64,000 nucleotides of DNA from positions 30,028 through 94,027 of the forward strand of contig CALVEZ010000010.1 in the NCBI GenBank assembly GCA_944326695.1. Direction: 5' to 3'. Shown one piece after another: positions 28,960-39,121 of this stretch. Under the pieces are notes generated by a model, which did no database searches, had not been told where the DNA came from, and saw nothing but the letters and a program-made list of their open reading frames with translations. The position numbers were made by a program, and so were the translations under genes. Every line of letters starts with the position of its first letter. Position 1 is the stretch's first letter. This stretch comes from Candidatus Bilophila faecipullorum (GTDB lineage: Bacteria > Desulfobacterota > Desulfovibrionia > Desulfovibrionales > Desulfovibrionaceae).

Positions 28960-29511
28960 ATGATGGAAACGGAAGCGCCGGCTGTGCCGCCGCGCGTGCT
29001 GGCTTCGTTTGTCCGTCTCGCGCAGGCGGGCGTCTGGGTTCCGCTGGAACGTCCGTGCTCTGTTTACGACTTTTTGCATGGCGCTTTGAATGTGGATGAC
29101 GCCTTCATCCTTTCGCGCATCCAGACGATTCTTCTCAACAGCAAAGTTGTGGACGATATGGACGGCGCCTGGCTGCGTGCTGGGAGCCGTTTGGCCTTGT
29201 CAGCGGCCATGCCGGGCGTTGTAGGTGCGGCCTTGCGACGGAATGGGCTTTTCGCTCGGCTGCGTGAAGGCATCCGCTGTCAGGCGGCGGAACAGACGGA
29301 AGAGGGCGGTTGCTTCTGGTTGGAGCTGCATGTGTACAATTCCATGATTGCGGCCTTGGCCCTGCCTCTGCTGACGTGCGGTTTTGCGGTGGAAAAGGAG
29401 CGGATGCCGGACCCCTTGCGCCCTCTCGTGTGCAAAGCGCCTTTCCCCACTTCCTCCGTAAACCATCAATTCGTGCGGCTGCCCGCTGGCCAAGCGTCTT
29501 TTCTCTCATGA
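28960..29511 (+). CDS. Hypothetical protein between AOR and mfd
   Basis: A 183-aa soluble protein not assigned to a family with confidence. It has a good AAGGAGAGG ribosome site only 10 bp after the AOR terminator T-run. Residues 55-95 (ILLNSKVVDDMDGAWLRAGS then RLALSAAMPGVVGA) recall the VNG..VDD....L.DGD..AL..AM.G pattern of MoaD/ThiS-type beta-grasp proteins, which often accompany AOR genes; there is no C-terminal Gly-Gly. The second half is rich in Cys and hydrophobic residues (FWLELHVYNSMIAALALPLL). Assignment as a beta-grasp partner of AOR is inference. Confidence 0.7.
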   Translation: MMETEAPAVPPRVLASFVRLAQAGVWVPLERPCSVYDFLHGALNVDDAFILSRIQTILLNSKVVDDMDGAWLRAGSRLALSAAMPGVVGAALRRNGLFARLREGIRCQAAEQTEEGGCFWLELHVYNSMIAALALPLLTCGFAVEKERMPDPLRPLVCKAPFPTSSVNHQFVRLPAGQASFLS

Positions 29512-29594
29512 AGGCTTGACAATCCCGCTGAAAGTTTCATTGATCCCCTGTACCGCGGATGCGCGGGATTGCTGGACGCACAGGGGAGTATTTC

Positions 29595-32500
29595 GTGTAT
29601 AAAGACGTGTTGGCACGCCTTGCCCAAGGCCGTGCGGAAGCTTTGATCGTATCTCGGGCGGGATTGGCTACCCAGGCTCGCATCAGCGCGGACATGCTCC
29701 GGCAGGGGCGCGGCGTGGCGTGGGTGGTGAAAAACCGCGACGAACTTCTCATGGCTCAGGGGCTGCTGGCGCTTTTTTCCCCGGCGTGCTCATCCGGCGA
29801 GGCCGGGAGCAGCGAGGTGTCCACAAGCCCGTGGGCCGTGCTTCCTCCCTTCTCGCCGCGCGCGGCCACGCGGGAGGGCTGGGCCGAACGTCTGGCCGCG
29901 CTCTATGCGCTGCGTTCCGGACGGGCAAAGGCCCTTCTCCTTACGGCCGACAGCCTCCTTCCCCGCCTTGTCCCTCTTGATTTTTTTGATGATCAGGAGC
30001 TGCGCCTGACGCAGGGGGAGGAAACCTCTCTGGAAATGCTCCTTGAGCAGGTGGTGCAATGGGGCTATAGTCGCGTGCCGATGGTTTCCAATCCCGGGGA
30101 GGTTGCGCGGCGGGGTGATATCCTCGACATCATGCCTCCCGGCTACGAGAAGCCGCTTCGCCTTGATTTTTTTGGTGATCTTATTGAAGAAATCCGACTT
30201 TTCGATCCGGTGACCCAGCGTTCACGCGGAAACCTCCATGAGGCGCTCATCTTGCCCGTTTCCCCTCTTCGACGGGATACGCAAGGGGAAGCCAGAATGC
30301 ACGCGCGCTGGCAACGGCTTTTCCAAAAAGGGCTGCTCAACGAAAACGAGCGATTTGGGCTGACGCGCCTCCTTGAGCAAGGGGATTTCCGGCTGATGCC
30401 GGGATGCTGCTATGACGCCGCCACCACCTTGGAGGCATGGCTTCCTTCGGCCACGCTCTGGATGCTTCCGGGCCGTCAGGAGCTTGGCGAGGCGCTGAAG
30501 AGTGCCGAATCCCTGTGGTCACAGGCGTTCGAGGCGCAGGACGCCGAGGGGCGTCCGCAGCCCCAGCGTATGGCCTTGCGGAATGCCGAAGACATGCTGG
30601 CCGTATGGGAGAGGAGCCCCCGCGTGTACGCCGAACCCCTCGTGATGGGAGCGGAAAAAAGCGGGACGGACCTACCCGAGCGGCGCATCGCTTCCTTTGA
30701 TGAGCTTTTCCCCACCCCGGCGGAACAGGATCGGCCTTGGCAGACGCTGGTACAGGCTCTGAAACGCTGGCAGGGCGAAAAGCGTCAGGTTCTCCTCAGC
30801 TTTGCTTCCGACAAAAGCCGCGCCAAGTTCCTTAATCTGGCCGCACAGGATGGACTTTCTCCATCTCTTCGCTATGATCCCGAACAAAAGGGACTCTTTG
30901 CCCTTGTTGCGTCTTTCCGCTCGGGTGCCGAACTGGTGTGGGACGAGAGCCTCCTCTTGGGTGAAGAGGTTCTTCAGCCGCATTCCGGCAAGGGACGCCG
31001 CATTCCATCCGGCGCGTTCAAAGGTTTGGATCACTATGACGAACTGACGCCGGGCGATCTCCTTGTGCACCGGGATTACGGCATTGCCCGTTTTGGTGGA
31101 CTGGTGCGCATGGAAACCGGCAGCACCGCCAATGATTTTCTCCTTCTCCACTACGCGGAAGATGACCGCCTTTACGTCCCCGTGGACCGCATGTCCCTCA
31201 TCCAACGTTTTAAGGGCGCGGGAGAAGCGCAACCTGCCCTTGATCGTCTGGGCGGCGGGGCGTGGCAGTCGGGCAAGGAAAAAGCTCGTAAGGCCATTGA
31301 AAAGATCGCCGAAGACCTTGTGGAGATGTACGCGTGGCGCAAGGTGGCCAAAGGCTTCCGCTATCCCCCGGTGGGGGAACTCTACCGGGAGTTTGAAGCG
31401 TCCTTCGGCTTTGAGGAAACCCCGGATCAGGCCCGTGCCATACAGGATGTGCTGGTGGACATGGAAAAGCCGGAGCCTATGGATCGGCTGGTCTGCGGCG
31501 ACGTGGGCTTCGGGAAGACGGAGGTGGCCTTGCGTGCCGCTTTCCGGGCGGCCTCGGAAGGAAGGCAGGTAGCCTTGCTGTGCCCCACCACGGTTCTGGC
31601 CGAGCAGCATTACCAGACCTTCCGCGCCCGCCTGTCCGGATTTGCCATCAACGTGGGCCTGCTGAGCCGCTTTGTCTCCACCGCAAAGCAAAAGGAGACC
31701 CTCAAGGCCGCTGCCGCGGGCGAGATAGACATCCTCATCGGAACGCACCGCCTGCTTTCCGATGATGTGGTCTTGCCCAATCTGGGACTGCTCATCCTCG
31801 ATGAGGAACAGCGTTTCGGTGTCCGCCACAAGGAAAAATTGAAAAAAATCAAGAAAAATGTGGATGCTTTGACCCTGACGGCAACCCCCATCCCCCGGAC
31901 GCTTCAGTTATCCATGTCCGGGGTGCGGGAGCTTTCCGTCATTGAAACGGCGCCTCCGGAACGCAAACCGGTGTCCACCGCCATTTTGGAGCGGGACAAG
32001 CGCGTACTCCGGGAAGTGGTTGAACGGGAACTGGCGCGGGAAGGGCAGGTTTTTTGGGTGCACAACCGAGTCCAGCACCTTGAGAGGGTGGTGGAATTCG
32101 TCAAGGAACTCGTGCCGCACGCGCGCATCGGCATGGCCCACGGCCAGCTCCCGGAAAAGAAGCTGGAGGAAACCATGCACGCCTTCTGGCATGGGGAGCT
32201 TGACGTGCTGGTGTGCACGGCCATTGTGGAATCCGGGCTCGATTTTCCCCGGGCCAACACGCTGATCGTCGATCAGGCGCAGCTCTTCGGCCTCGGGCAG
32301 CTTTACCAGTTGCGCGGACGGGTAGGGCGCTCGGATCGGCAGGCTTTCGCCTACTTCGTCGTGTCCGATCTGGACAGCCTGCCTGCGGCCACGCGGGAGC
32401 GTTTGCGCATCATCCTTGACCTGGACTACCTGGGGGCGGGCTTTCAGGTGGCGATGGAAGACCTCCGGCTACGTGGGGCGGGGAACATCCTCGGTGAAGT

Positions 32501-33047
32501 GCAGTCCGGGCACATGGGCCGCGTCGGTTTGGACCTTTATCTCGAAATGCTGGAAGAGGCCGTCAACAAAATCAAAAACGGAGGCATTTCTCTTCAGGCC
32601 GAAACCGAGCTTAACCTCGGGCTTACCGCGCATATCCCCGAAGATTACATTGCTGATGGGCGGGAGCGCCTGCGTTGGTACAAGCGCCTCTCCGCCGCGC
32701 CCGATGCGCAGGCCCGTGAAGAGCTGGAACTCGAACTGCGGGACCGTTTCGGAAAGATACCCGAGCCGCTGGAAATCTTCATGGCCGTCTTGTCCCTGAA
32801 ACAGTTCCTTACCAGCGGGCAGGCCGTGAAGGCGGACGTACACGAAGACCGTTTGCGGATCACCTGGAGTGAGAAGCAGACCGCTGTGGCGCCCGAGAAG
32901 CTGGTGCCCTTCCTTGCCTCGCAGAAAGGGAAGGCCAAGCTCTTTCCGCCTTCCAGCCTTGAACTCCGGCTGGATACGTCTCTGCCCACGGCGCAGCGGC
33001 TTGATGCCGCCCGCGTCGCCCTCGGGGACTTGCTGGTGACGGCTTGA
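29595..33047 (+). CDS. mfd: Transcription-repair coupling factor
   Basis: ATP-driven translocase that removes stalled RNA polymerase and recruits UvrA to lesions. The 1150-aa protein shows the UvrB-like N-terminal part (LEMLLEQVVQWGYSRVPMVS, RRGDILDIMPPGYEKPLRLDFFGD), the CarD-like RNA polymerase interaction domain (GDLLVHRDYGIARFGGLVRM), helicase motif I GDVGFGKTEVALRAAF, motif II LDEEQRFG, and the TRCF C-terminal domain. The start chosen is GTG 29595 with GGGGAG 8 nt upstream; an ATG 36 bp earlier lacks a ribosome site. It heads the run of plus-strand housekeeping genes up to rpsT. Confidence 0.96.
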   Translation: MYKDVLARLAQGRAEALIVSRAGLATQARISADMLRQGRGVAWVVKNRDELLMAQGLLALFSPACSSGEAGSSEVSTSPWAVLPPFSPRAATREGWAERLAALYALRSGRAKALLLTADSLLPRLVPLDFFDDQELRLTQGEETSLEMLLEQVVQWGYSRVPMVSNPGEVARRGDILDIMPPGYEKPLRLDFFGDLIEEIRLFDPVTQRSRGNLHEALILPVSPLRRDTQGEARMHARWQRLFQKGLLNENERFGLTRLLEQGDFRLMPGCCYDAATTLEAWLPSATLWMLPGRQELGEALKSAESLWSQAFEAQDAEGRPQPQRMALRNAEDMLAVWERSPRVYAEPLVMGAEKSGTDLPERRIASFDELFPTPAEQDRPWQTLVQALKRWQGEKRQVLLSFASDKSRAKFLNLAAQDGLSPSLRYDPEQKGLFALVASFRSGAELVWDESLLLGEEVLQPHSGKGRRIPSGAFKGLDHYDELTPGDLLVHRDYGIARFGGLVRMETGSTANDFLLLHYAEDDRLYVPVDRMSLIQRFKGAGEAQPALDRLGGGAWQSGKEKARKAIEKIAEDLVEMYAWRKVAKGFRYPPVGELYREFEASFGFEETPDQARAIQDVLVDMEKPEPMDRLVCGDVGFGKTEVALRAAFRAASEGRQVALLCPTTVLAEQHYQTFRARLSGFAINVGLLSRFVSTAKQKETLKAAAAGEIDILIGTHRLLSDDVVLPNLGLLILDEEQRFGVRHKEKLKKIKKNVDALTLTATPIPRTLQLSMSGVRELSVIETAPPERKPVSTAILERDKRVLREVVERELAREGQVFWVHNRVQHLERVVEFVKELVPHARIGMAHGQLPEKKLEETMHAFWHGELDVLVCTAIVESGLDFPRANTLIVDQAQLFGLGQLYQLRGRVGRSDRQAFAYFVVSDLDSLPAATRERLRIILDLDYLGAGFQVAMEDLRLRGAGNILGEVQSGHMGRVGLDLYLEMLEEAVNKIKNGGISLQAETELNLGLTAHIPEDYIADGRERLRWYKRLSAAPDAQAREELELELRDRFGKIPEPLEIFMAVLSLKQFLTSGQAVKADVHEDRLRITWSEKQTAVAPEKLVPFLASQKGKAKLFPPSSLELRLDTSLPTAQRLDAARVALGDLLVTA

Positions 33048-33227
33048 GCCCGCCCTTTAGTGCGGAGATTGCAAGTTGAGAGAATTCAGCGTATCTTGTC
33101 TTAACATTGTCGCCCTGACAACAAACAGCGTTTTCCATCCGGGGAGGGTTCCCCGTACGGAATCTTTTGCTGTGTCCGGCGGCGTAACGAACCCTTTCGG
33201 GATTTTCCGGAATCCAAGGAGCGTTTT

Positions 33228-34154
33228 GTGCGGATTGCCAGCTTAGTCCTTTTTGCGGCGCTTGTGGCGGCTGTGCCCGCTCAGGCGGCGATAAACGGTG
33301 TTGCGGCCGTGGTCAACGGCGAGATGATAACGGAGTTCGATTTACAGAACGAAGTGGCCCCGGAGGCGATGCGTCGCCAGATCGACCCGAAAAAACCTGC
33401 GCAGCGGGAAGCCTATGATGCCCTGACCAGCGCCACGCTCGAAAGGATGATCAATAACATCATCCTCACTCAGGAAGCGCAGCGCCTGAAAATCTCGGTC
33501 AGTGATTCCGAAGTGGACAACGAGATGCAGCAGATCATGTCCCGCAACAAGATCACGCCGGAGGAGTTCCAGCGTCAGCTCCAGCTCCAGCGCATGAGCG
33601 AAAAGGATTTTCGTGAGCGCGTTCGCAGCGGGGTGCTCCGCAATCGGCTCCTGGCCAATATGGTGGGACGCAAGGTCATCGTCACCAAGGAAGAGGTGGC
33701 CGATTATTATAATATCCACAAGCAGAATTTTGTGAACAATCAGCGGGTGCGCTTTGCCCTGATCGTCTATCCGCCTACCGAGAACGCGGAGAAGCAGTCC
33801 GCCCGGCTTCGCGGCGGCAAGGCTTCCTTTGAGGAGGTCGCCCGCAAGGTTTCCATTGGCCCCCGGGCGCAGGAAGGCGGCGATGTGGGCATGGTAAGCT
33901 GGAACACTCTTGATCCGGCATGGCAGGAACGGCTTTCCCTCATGGAACCCGGAGAAATTTCGGATTTGTTTGAGGTGAACAACGGCCTGAAAGCCCAGTT
34001 GAAGCTCATCGATATGGAGTCGGGGGAAGGCCAGACGCTGGAAGAGGCCACGCCCCAGATTGAAAGGATTCTGCGTGAACCCAAGTTGCAGGAACGTTTC
34101 CGCGAATACACAGAGCAGCTCCGTAAGCGGGCCGTCGTGGAAATCCGCCGATAA
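33228..34154 (+). CDS. SurA-like periplasmic peptidyl-prolyl isomerase
   Basis: Outer-membrane protein chaperone with parvulin-type isomerase activity. The 308-aa precursor has a signal peptide (MRIASLVLFAALVAAVPAQA with cleavage near 20), the SurA_N chaperone domain from INGVAAVVNGEMITEFDLQNE to about 160, and one parvulin domain (FALIVYPPTEN, KASFEEVARKVSIGPRAQEG, GDVGMVSW, MEPGEISDLFEVNNG). E. coli SurA has two parvulin domains; this one is shorter. Start is GTG with AAGGAG 7 nt upstream. The RodZ-like gene follows 36 bp later. Confidence 0.9.
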   Translation: MRIASLVLFAALVAAVPAQAAINGVAAVVNGEMITEFDLQNEVAPEAMRRQIDPKKPAQREAYDALTSATLERMINNIILTQEAQRLKISVSDSEVDNEMQQIMSRNKITPEEFQRQLQLQRMSEKDFRERVRSGVLRNRLLANMVGRKVIVTKEEVADYYNIHKQNFVNNQRVRFALIVYPPTENAEKQSARLRGGKASFEEVARKVSIGPRAQEGGDVGMVSWNTLDPAWQERLSLMEPGEISDLFEVNNGLKAQLKLIDMESGEGQTLEEATPQIERILREPKLQERFREYTEQLRKRAVVEIRR

Positions 34155-34190
34155 AAGGGTGCCCGCATCTCTCCCTAAAAGGTACGCAGC

Positions 34191-35087
34191 ATGGAAGAAA
34201 CGGAAAAAGGATTGACGTTGCCGGACTTCGGCGCTCTGCTTCGTGAGAGGCGCCTTCGCAAGGGTTGGACCGAGGAAGACGTCGCCGAACAGTTGAAGAT
34301 CACCTCCCGCCTGGTCAGGGCCATAGAGGAAGGGGACATGCAGAGTATGCCCCATGCCGTCTATGCGCGGGGCTTTATTCGCGCCTACGCCAAAATGCTT
34401 GCCGTCGATGAAGCGACCGTCCATGCCGCCTGTTCCCTGCTGAAGGACCCCGAAGAGGAACTGCGCGAGCAGGAATATCACGGGCGGGCTGCGGCTCCCA
34501 GCCGGGGAAGCGGTTTTCCCTGGCTGGCCGTTCTCTTGTGCATCCTTTTTCTCGCTGGCGGCGCGTGGTATCTGCGCGACGTTTTGCCTGATCTTTTTTC
34601 CCATTGGAGCGCCGCGCCCGAAAAGGCCACGGCCATTCCGTCAGCTCCCGCCGAAGTTCCCGAAGAGCGTGCCCCCGTCGACACGCCCCCCGTTCCGGCC
34701 GCCGAGCCCCTTTTGCCCGTAAACAATGCGACCAGCCCCGCCGCGCCTTTGCCCGAGGAGCCGATCATATTGGGCGGTACCGCTCTTCCCCCCGAAACCC
34801 CATCGTCCGCCGCTGCGCCGCACGAAGCGGCCCTGCCCGCGACTGGCCACCGACTAGTCTTGAACGCTCAGGCGGACTGCTGGGTGTCCACTACGGCCGA
34901 CGGCAAGAACAGTCAGCGCGTCATGCACAAGGGCGATACCTTGAATGTCGATTTTGAGGAAAAGCTGGTGGTGAAGCTCGGCAATGCCGGAGGGGTGGAA
35001 GTGGTCTATGACGGCAAGGCGCTGCCCGCGCTCGGCAAGGTGGGGCAGGTCAAAACCGTTACCTTCCCCGCGGACATTCAGAACTGA
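34191..35087 (+). CDS. RodZ-like helix-turn-helix membrane protein
   Basis: A 298-aa bitopic protein with an N-terminal Cro/CI-type HTH (LPDFGALLRERRLRKGWTEE and following helices to about residue 70), one membrane span WLAVLLCILFLAGGAWYL near 112-129, a long Pro/Ala/Glu linker, and a C-terminal DUF4115 beta domain (LNAQADCWVSTTADGKNSQR). RodZ links MreB to the cell-wall elongation machinery; the layout fits, although low-similarity homologues have not all been tested. Its stop overlaps the recO start by 1 bp. Confidence 0.87.
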   Translation: MEETEKGLTLPDFGALLRERRLRKGWTEEDVAEQLKITSRLVRAIEEGDMQSMPHAVYARGFIRAYAKMLAVDEATVHAACSLLKDPEEELREQEYHGRAAAPSRGSGFPWLAVLLCILFLAGGAWYLRDVLPDLFSHWSAAPEKATAIPSAPAEVPEERAPVDTPPVPAAEPLLPVNNATSPAAPLPEEPIILGGTALPPETPSSAAAPHEAALPATGHRLVLNAQADCWVSTTADGKNSQRVMHKGDTLNVDFEEKLVVKLGNAGGVEVVYDGKALPALGKVGQVKTVTFPADIQN

Positions 35088-35857
35088 TGGAATGGTCCGA
35101 CTCGGCTCTTGTTTTAGGCGTAGGACGCTTTCGTGAGGCGGACCTTTGGGTCCGCCTCTTGACGCGTCGGCATGGTATCGTCACCGCCTTCGCCTTTGGG
35201 GGAAGCCGCAGCCGCAAACGTTTTTGCGGCTGTCTCGATCTGTTCAACGAACTCCAGATCAGCACCAAAACAACCCGGAACGGCATGTATCTTTCCCTTC
35301 AGGAAGGCATTCTTGTACGGGGGCCGCAGCGTTTGCGTTCGGACTGGAACCGGGTGGGGATGCTCATGAACTGCATCCGTTTCGTGGAGGCGCTGGGCGT
35401 TTCGCCGGACACTTCGGGAGAGGCTTTTGCTCTGGTAAAGGAAACGCTGGCGCTTTTGGAAGAGGCGGAGCGTGTGCAGGACCTCCTGCCCGTTCTTTTC
35501 CGTCTTCGTCTTGCCTCGCAGCAGGGCTATGCCCCCGCCCTGCGGGCCTGCGCCCGGTGCGGGAAAACGCTTTTCGATCCGGCGGGCTTTTCGGTGGCGG
35601 AAGGCACGGTACTTTGTCCCGATTGTCTTGGGCGCCGGGAAAATATTGTGGAGATCAGCGGTAAAAGCCTTGACGTTTTGCGCCGAGTTCAGGAAGAATC
35701 ACCGCTGCGTTGGAATTTTGCCGCCTCGGACGCTTCCGGGGCGGGAGATGAAGCCCTTCTGCCCTCGGAACGGCGCGAATGCGCTCGGGCCGTGGATGGT
35801 TTTGTGCAATACCATCTTGGCCTGACATGGGATAAGGGGCGTTTTCGCAGAGTCTGA
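35087..35857 (+). CDS. recO: DNA repair protein RecO
   Basis: Helps RecF and RecR load RecA onto SSB-coated DNA. The 256-aa protein has an N-terminal OB fold ([32 protein letters not shown], then [14 protein letters not shown]), a helical middle, and a C-terminal zinc finger with CARCGK and LCPDC. The start codon overlaps the stop of the RodZ-like gene (TGATG), so the genes are coupled. Confidence 0.93.
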   Translation: MEWSDSALVLGVGRFREADLWVRLLTRRHGIVTAFAFGGSRSRKRFCGCLDLFNELQISTKTTRNGMYLSLQEGILVRGPQRLRSDWNRVGMLMNCIRFVEALGVSPDTSGEAFALVKETLALLEEAERVQDLLPVLFRLRLASQQGYAPALRACARCGKTLFDPAGFSVAEGTVLCPDCLGRRENIVEISGKSLDVLRRVQEESPLRWNFAASDASGAGDEALLPSERRECARAVDGFVQYHLGLTWDKGRFRRV

Positions 35858-35955
35858 CGCGCGCGGGTGGTTCCCGGCTGGAAAACGAACGCTTCGTCCG
35901 TTGCAGACGGAACTTTAGGTTTAGGGATCAGTGCTCTTTTTGTCATGGAGGAAGC

Positions 35956-36831
35956 ATGTATTTTCAAGATGTCATTCTCACCTTGCAAAGCTATTGGGCC
36001 AGCAGGGGCTGCGTCGTCGCTCAGCCGATGGACATAGAATGCGGCGCCGGGACGTTCAATCCTTCCACGTTCTTGCGCGTCATCGGCCCGGAACCGTGGC
36101 ATGTCGCCTATGTGGAACCTTCACGGCGGCCTACCGACGGGCGCTATGGGGAAAACCCCAACCGCTTGCAGCATTACTTTCAGTTTCAGGTGATTTTAAA
36201 ACCTTCCCCTGATGACGTGCTGGACTTGTATCTCGGCAGTCTGCGTGCCTTGGGCATCCATCAGGAAGAGCACGATATCCGTTTTGTCGAAGACGACTGG
36301 GAATCGCCCACGCTCGGGGCGTGGGGCCTTGGCTGGGAAGTGTGGCTGAACGGCATGGAAGTGTCGCAGTTCACCTATTTCCAGCAGGTAGGCGGCATCG
36401 ATCTTTCGCCCGTGAGTTCGGAAATCACCTACGGCCTTGAACGGCTGACCATGTACCTGCAGGGAAAGGATTCGGTTTACGATATCCAGTGGAACGAGCA
36501 CGTTACCTACGGCCAGATATACCATCGCAATGAAGTGGAGCAATCCCGTTATAACTTTGAAGAAAGCGACGCGGCCATGCACCGCCGCCACTTCGACGAG
36601 TTCGAGGCCGAATGCCTGCGCCTGACCGAAAAGGGGCTCTTGTGGCCCGCCTATGACTACTGCCTGAAATGTTCCCATACGTTCAATCTTCTGGACGCGC
36701 GCGGAGCCATTTCGATCACGGAACGCACCGGGTATATTGGAAGAGTGCGTACGCTGGCCTCGGCTGTTGCCCGCCTGTATGCCGAACAGCGCAAGGAAAT
36801 GGGCTATCCCATGCTTGGAGGGAACCGTTAA
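35956..36831 (+). CDS. glyQ: Glycyl-tRNA synthetase alpha subunit
   Basis: Catalytic subunit of the alpha2-beta2 bacterial GlyRS. The 291-aa protein has [25 protein letters not shown] at the N-terminus, [37 protein letters not shown], and [10 protein letters not shown]; all are hallmark segments. A GGAGG element precedes the ATG. Stop and the start of glyS overlap by 1 bp (TAATG), ensuring equal synthesis. Confidence 0.98.
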   Translation: MYFQDVILTLQSYWASRGCVVAQPMDIECGAGTFNPSTFLRVIGPEPWHVAYVEPSRRPTDGRYGENPNRLQHYFQFQVILKPSPDDVLDLYLGSLRALGIHQEEHDIRFVEDDWESPTLGAWGLGWEVWLNGMEVSQFTYFQQVGGIDLSPVSSEITYGLERLTMYLQGKDSVYDIQWNEHVTYGQIYHRNEVEQSRYNFEESDAAMHRRHFDEFEAECLRLTEKGLLWPAYDYCLKCSHTFNLLDARGAISITERTGYIGRVRTLASAVARLYAEQRKEMGYPMLGGNR

Positions 36832-38918
36832 TGTCCACCTTTGTTCTTGAAATCGGCACGGAAGAACTCCCCGCCCGTTTTTTGGCCGGACTTGAAAAGG
36901 AACTGGCCGAGCGTTTCACGCTGGGCCTGGAAGAAGCGGGCTATGGCGTCGCCCGTCTGGACACCTGCGCTACCCCGCGTCGCGCCGTCGTCATTGTCGA
37001 AGGGCTGGATGACGTGCAGCCCGCCAAGGAAGAAGTCGTGATGGGTCCCCCGGCCCGCATCGCCTTTGACGCAAGCGGCAACCCCACCAAGGCGGCGGAA
37101 GGCTTCGCCCGTACGCTCGGGGTGGATGTGGCCTCCCTGTCTACCAGACAGACGGAAAAGGGAGACTACCTCGCTGGCGTGAAAAAGACCGGCGGCGTGC
37201 CTACCGTAGATGTGCTGGCTTCGCTGTGCCCCTCGATCATCGCCGCCCTGCCTTTCGCCAAGAGGATGCGCTGGGGCAGCGGAGATTTCGCCTATGCCCG
37301 TCCCATCCGCTGGATCGTGGCCTTGCTCGACGACGCCGTGGTGCCCTTTGAGATCGCCACTGTCGTTTCTGGGCGGATCACGCAAGGGCACCGTGTCCTT
37401 GGCCCCGGCCCCTTTACCCTCGGTACGGCGGGCGACTACGTTTCCACCATCACGCAGCAGGGCGCTGTCCAGTTGAAGGCGGCCGACCGGCGGCGCTACA
37501 TCGTGGAAGAAGGCAACAGGTTGGCCGAGGCTGCGCAGGGACGGATTATCTGGGTGGATGGTCTGCTTGATGAAGTGCAGGGGCTTGTGGAATGCCCCGT
37601 GCCCCTGCTTGGCGATATTGAGCCTTCCTTCCTTGAATTGCCCCGGGAGGTGCTGCTGACCAGTATGCAGTCCCACCAGAAGAGTTTCGGGGTCGAAGAC
37701 GGGCAGGGTCAGCTTTTGCCGTACTTTTTGACGGTCCTGAACATCCGTCCGAAAGACCTTTCTGTGGTCAAGAAAGGTTGGGAGAGGGTCTTGCGGGCGC
37801 GCCTTGAGGACGGACGCTTCTTCTGGAAGACGGACCTTGAGGCGACGTTCGACGAATGGCTGGACGCGCTGGACGCCGTTACCTTTTTGGCCCCGCTGGG
37901 CAGCATGGGAGAAAAGACTCGTCGCATCAGTTCCCTGTGCCGCTGGCTGGCCGAAAAAGCGGGACAGAACCCTGAAGAAGCGGCCCGTGCCGGGCGCTTG
38001 TCGAAAGCCGATCTGGTTTCGTCCATGGTCGGGGAATTCGACACGCTGCAAGGTATCATGGGCGGCATTTATGCCCGCAAGAAAGGCGAATCGGAAGCCG
38101 TGGCCACGGCTTTGGCCGAGCAGTATTTGCCTTCCGGCCCCGATTCGCCGGTCCCCGCTACGGAACTGGGTTCGATCTTGTCCATTGCGGATAAAGCGGA
38201 TACATTGGTAGGCTGCTTCGGGCTCGGCATGGTGCCTACCGGCGCCGCCGATCCCTATGCCTTGCGCCGTTGCGCGCTCGGCATCACGCGCATCATGCTG
38301 GAACGCGGCTACCGCTTCGATGTGAAGGAACTTTTCGAGGAAGCCCAGAAGCTCTACGGCGAGCGTAAGTGGAAACTGGCCCCGCAGGAGGCCCTTGCCA
38401 AGCTGAACGACTTCTTCATTGCCCGCGTCAAAAACTATTTCCTGACACAGGGAAGAGAGACGCTTTTGGTTGAAGCCGTCACCGCGGTGGAACCCGACAA
38501 GGTGTGGGCCGTCGGCCAACGGCTGGCCGCTCTGGAAAAACTGAGCCGTCAGAGCGATTTCCCGCTTGCCGCCCAGACCTTCAAGCGAGTGTCGAACATC
38601 ATCCGTAAGCAGGGCAAGGAAGCGGGCGTCCCCTTGACGGGCGTGTGGAATCCTTCCCTTTTGCAGGAAAGCGCCGAAAAGGACTTGGCGGACAGGCTTG
38701 AAACCCTTTTCGCTGATTTTGAAACCGCATGGGGAACGGACGATTTTGACGCTCTCTTCTCCATGCTGGGGGCCGTCCGCCCGGCCATTGACGCGCTGTT
38801 CGACAAGGTAATGGTCATGTGTGAGGACGCGGACCTGCGCGCCAACCGCCTTAATATGCTGAAAGCCCTCACCTTGCGTATGGATCGACTGGCCGATTTT
38901 TCGGCCTTGCAACTGTAG
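36831..38918 (+). CDS. glyS: Glycyl-tRNA synthetase beta subunit
   Basis: Beta subunit of GlyRS, needed for tRNA binding and charging. The 695-aa protein starts [20 protein letters not shown], contains PKRMRWGSGDFAYARPIRWIVALLDD-like sequence and the HD-like region SKADLVSSMVGEFDTLQGIMGGIYA, and ends with an anticodon-binding domain. Start 36831 was chosen by family alignment; the longer frame runs into glyQ. A 9-bp stem without T-run (38927-38935 with 38949-38957) follows the stop. Confidence 0.97.
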   Translation: MSTFVLEIGTEELPARFLAGLEKELAERFTLGLEEAGYGVARLDTCATPRRAVVIVEGLDDVQPAKEEVVMGPPARIAFDASGNPTKAAEGFARTLGVDVASLSTRQTEKGDYLAGVKKTGGVPTVDVLASLCPSIIAALPFAKRMRWGSGDFAYARPIRWIVALLDDAVVPFEIATVVSGRITQGHRVLGPGPFTLGTAGDYVSTITQQGAVQLKAADRRRYIVEEGNRLAEAAQGRIIWVDGLLDEVQGLVECPVPLLGDIEPSFLELPREVLLTSMQSHQKSFGVEDGQGQLLPYFLTVLNIRPKDLSVVKKGWERVLRARLEDGRFFWKTDLEATFDEWLDALDAVTFLAPLGSMGEKTRRISSLCRWLAEKAGQNPEEAARAGRLSKADLVSSMVGEFDTLQGIMGGIYARKKGESEAVATALAEQYLPSGPDSPVPATELGSILSIADKADTLVGCFGLGMVPTGAADPYALRRCALGITRIMLERGYRFDVKELFEEAQKLYGERKWKLAPQEALAKLNDFFIARVKNYFLTQGRETLLVEAVTAVEPDKVWAVGQRLAALEKLSRQSDFPLAAQTFKRVSNIIRKQGKEAGVPLTGVWNPSLLQESAEKDLADRLETLFADFETAWGTDDFDALFSMLGAVRPAIDALFDKVMVMCEDADLRANRLNMLKALTLRMDRLADFSALQL

Positions 38919-39027
38919 CCCCACATGCCTCCCGGTGCCGTGCGTGTTCCGGGAGGCCATAAACCTTCAGAAAAGTTTCGCGCGGCTGCACCGGGCAGGG
39001 TACAAGAGTACCTTTTCTGGAAAAAAC

Positions 39028-39056
39028 TTGACTGAATGGTCTAAAGAAGATAAGGA
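39028..39056 (+). promoter_or_regulatory. rpsT: Putative rpsT promoter
   Basis: TTGACT (39028-39033) and TAAGGA (39051-39056) are 17 nt apart. The leader then has a GCGTC-TCA-GACGC hairpin (39082-39094), 15 nt before the ribosome site, which might take part in S20 autoregulation. Confidence 0.5.
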
Positions 39057-39121
39057 CATCAATTCAAACCGCAACCACGCCGCGTCTCAGACGCAGCAAG
39101 ACGTACCCCGGAGGGAACATC

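Noticed and set aside
38927..38957. Hairpin after glyS as an intrinsic terminator
   Set aside because: The 9-bp stem is good but no T-run follows (CATAAACC), so a standard terminator is not supported.
36828..38960. A 710-codon minus-strand frame opposite glyS
   Set aside because: Low-complexity Gly/Gln/His-rich translation mirroring glyS codon bias; no domain.
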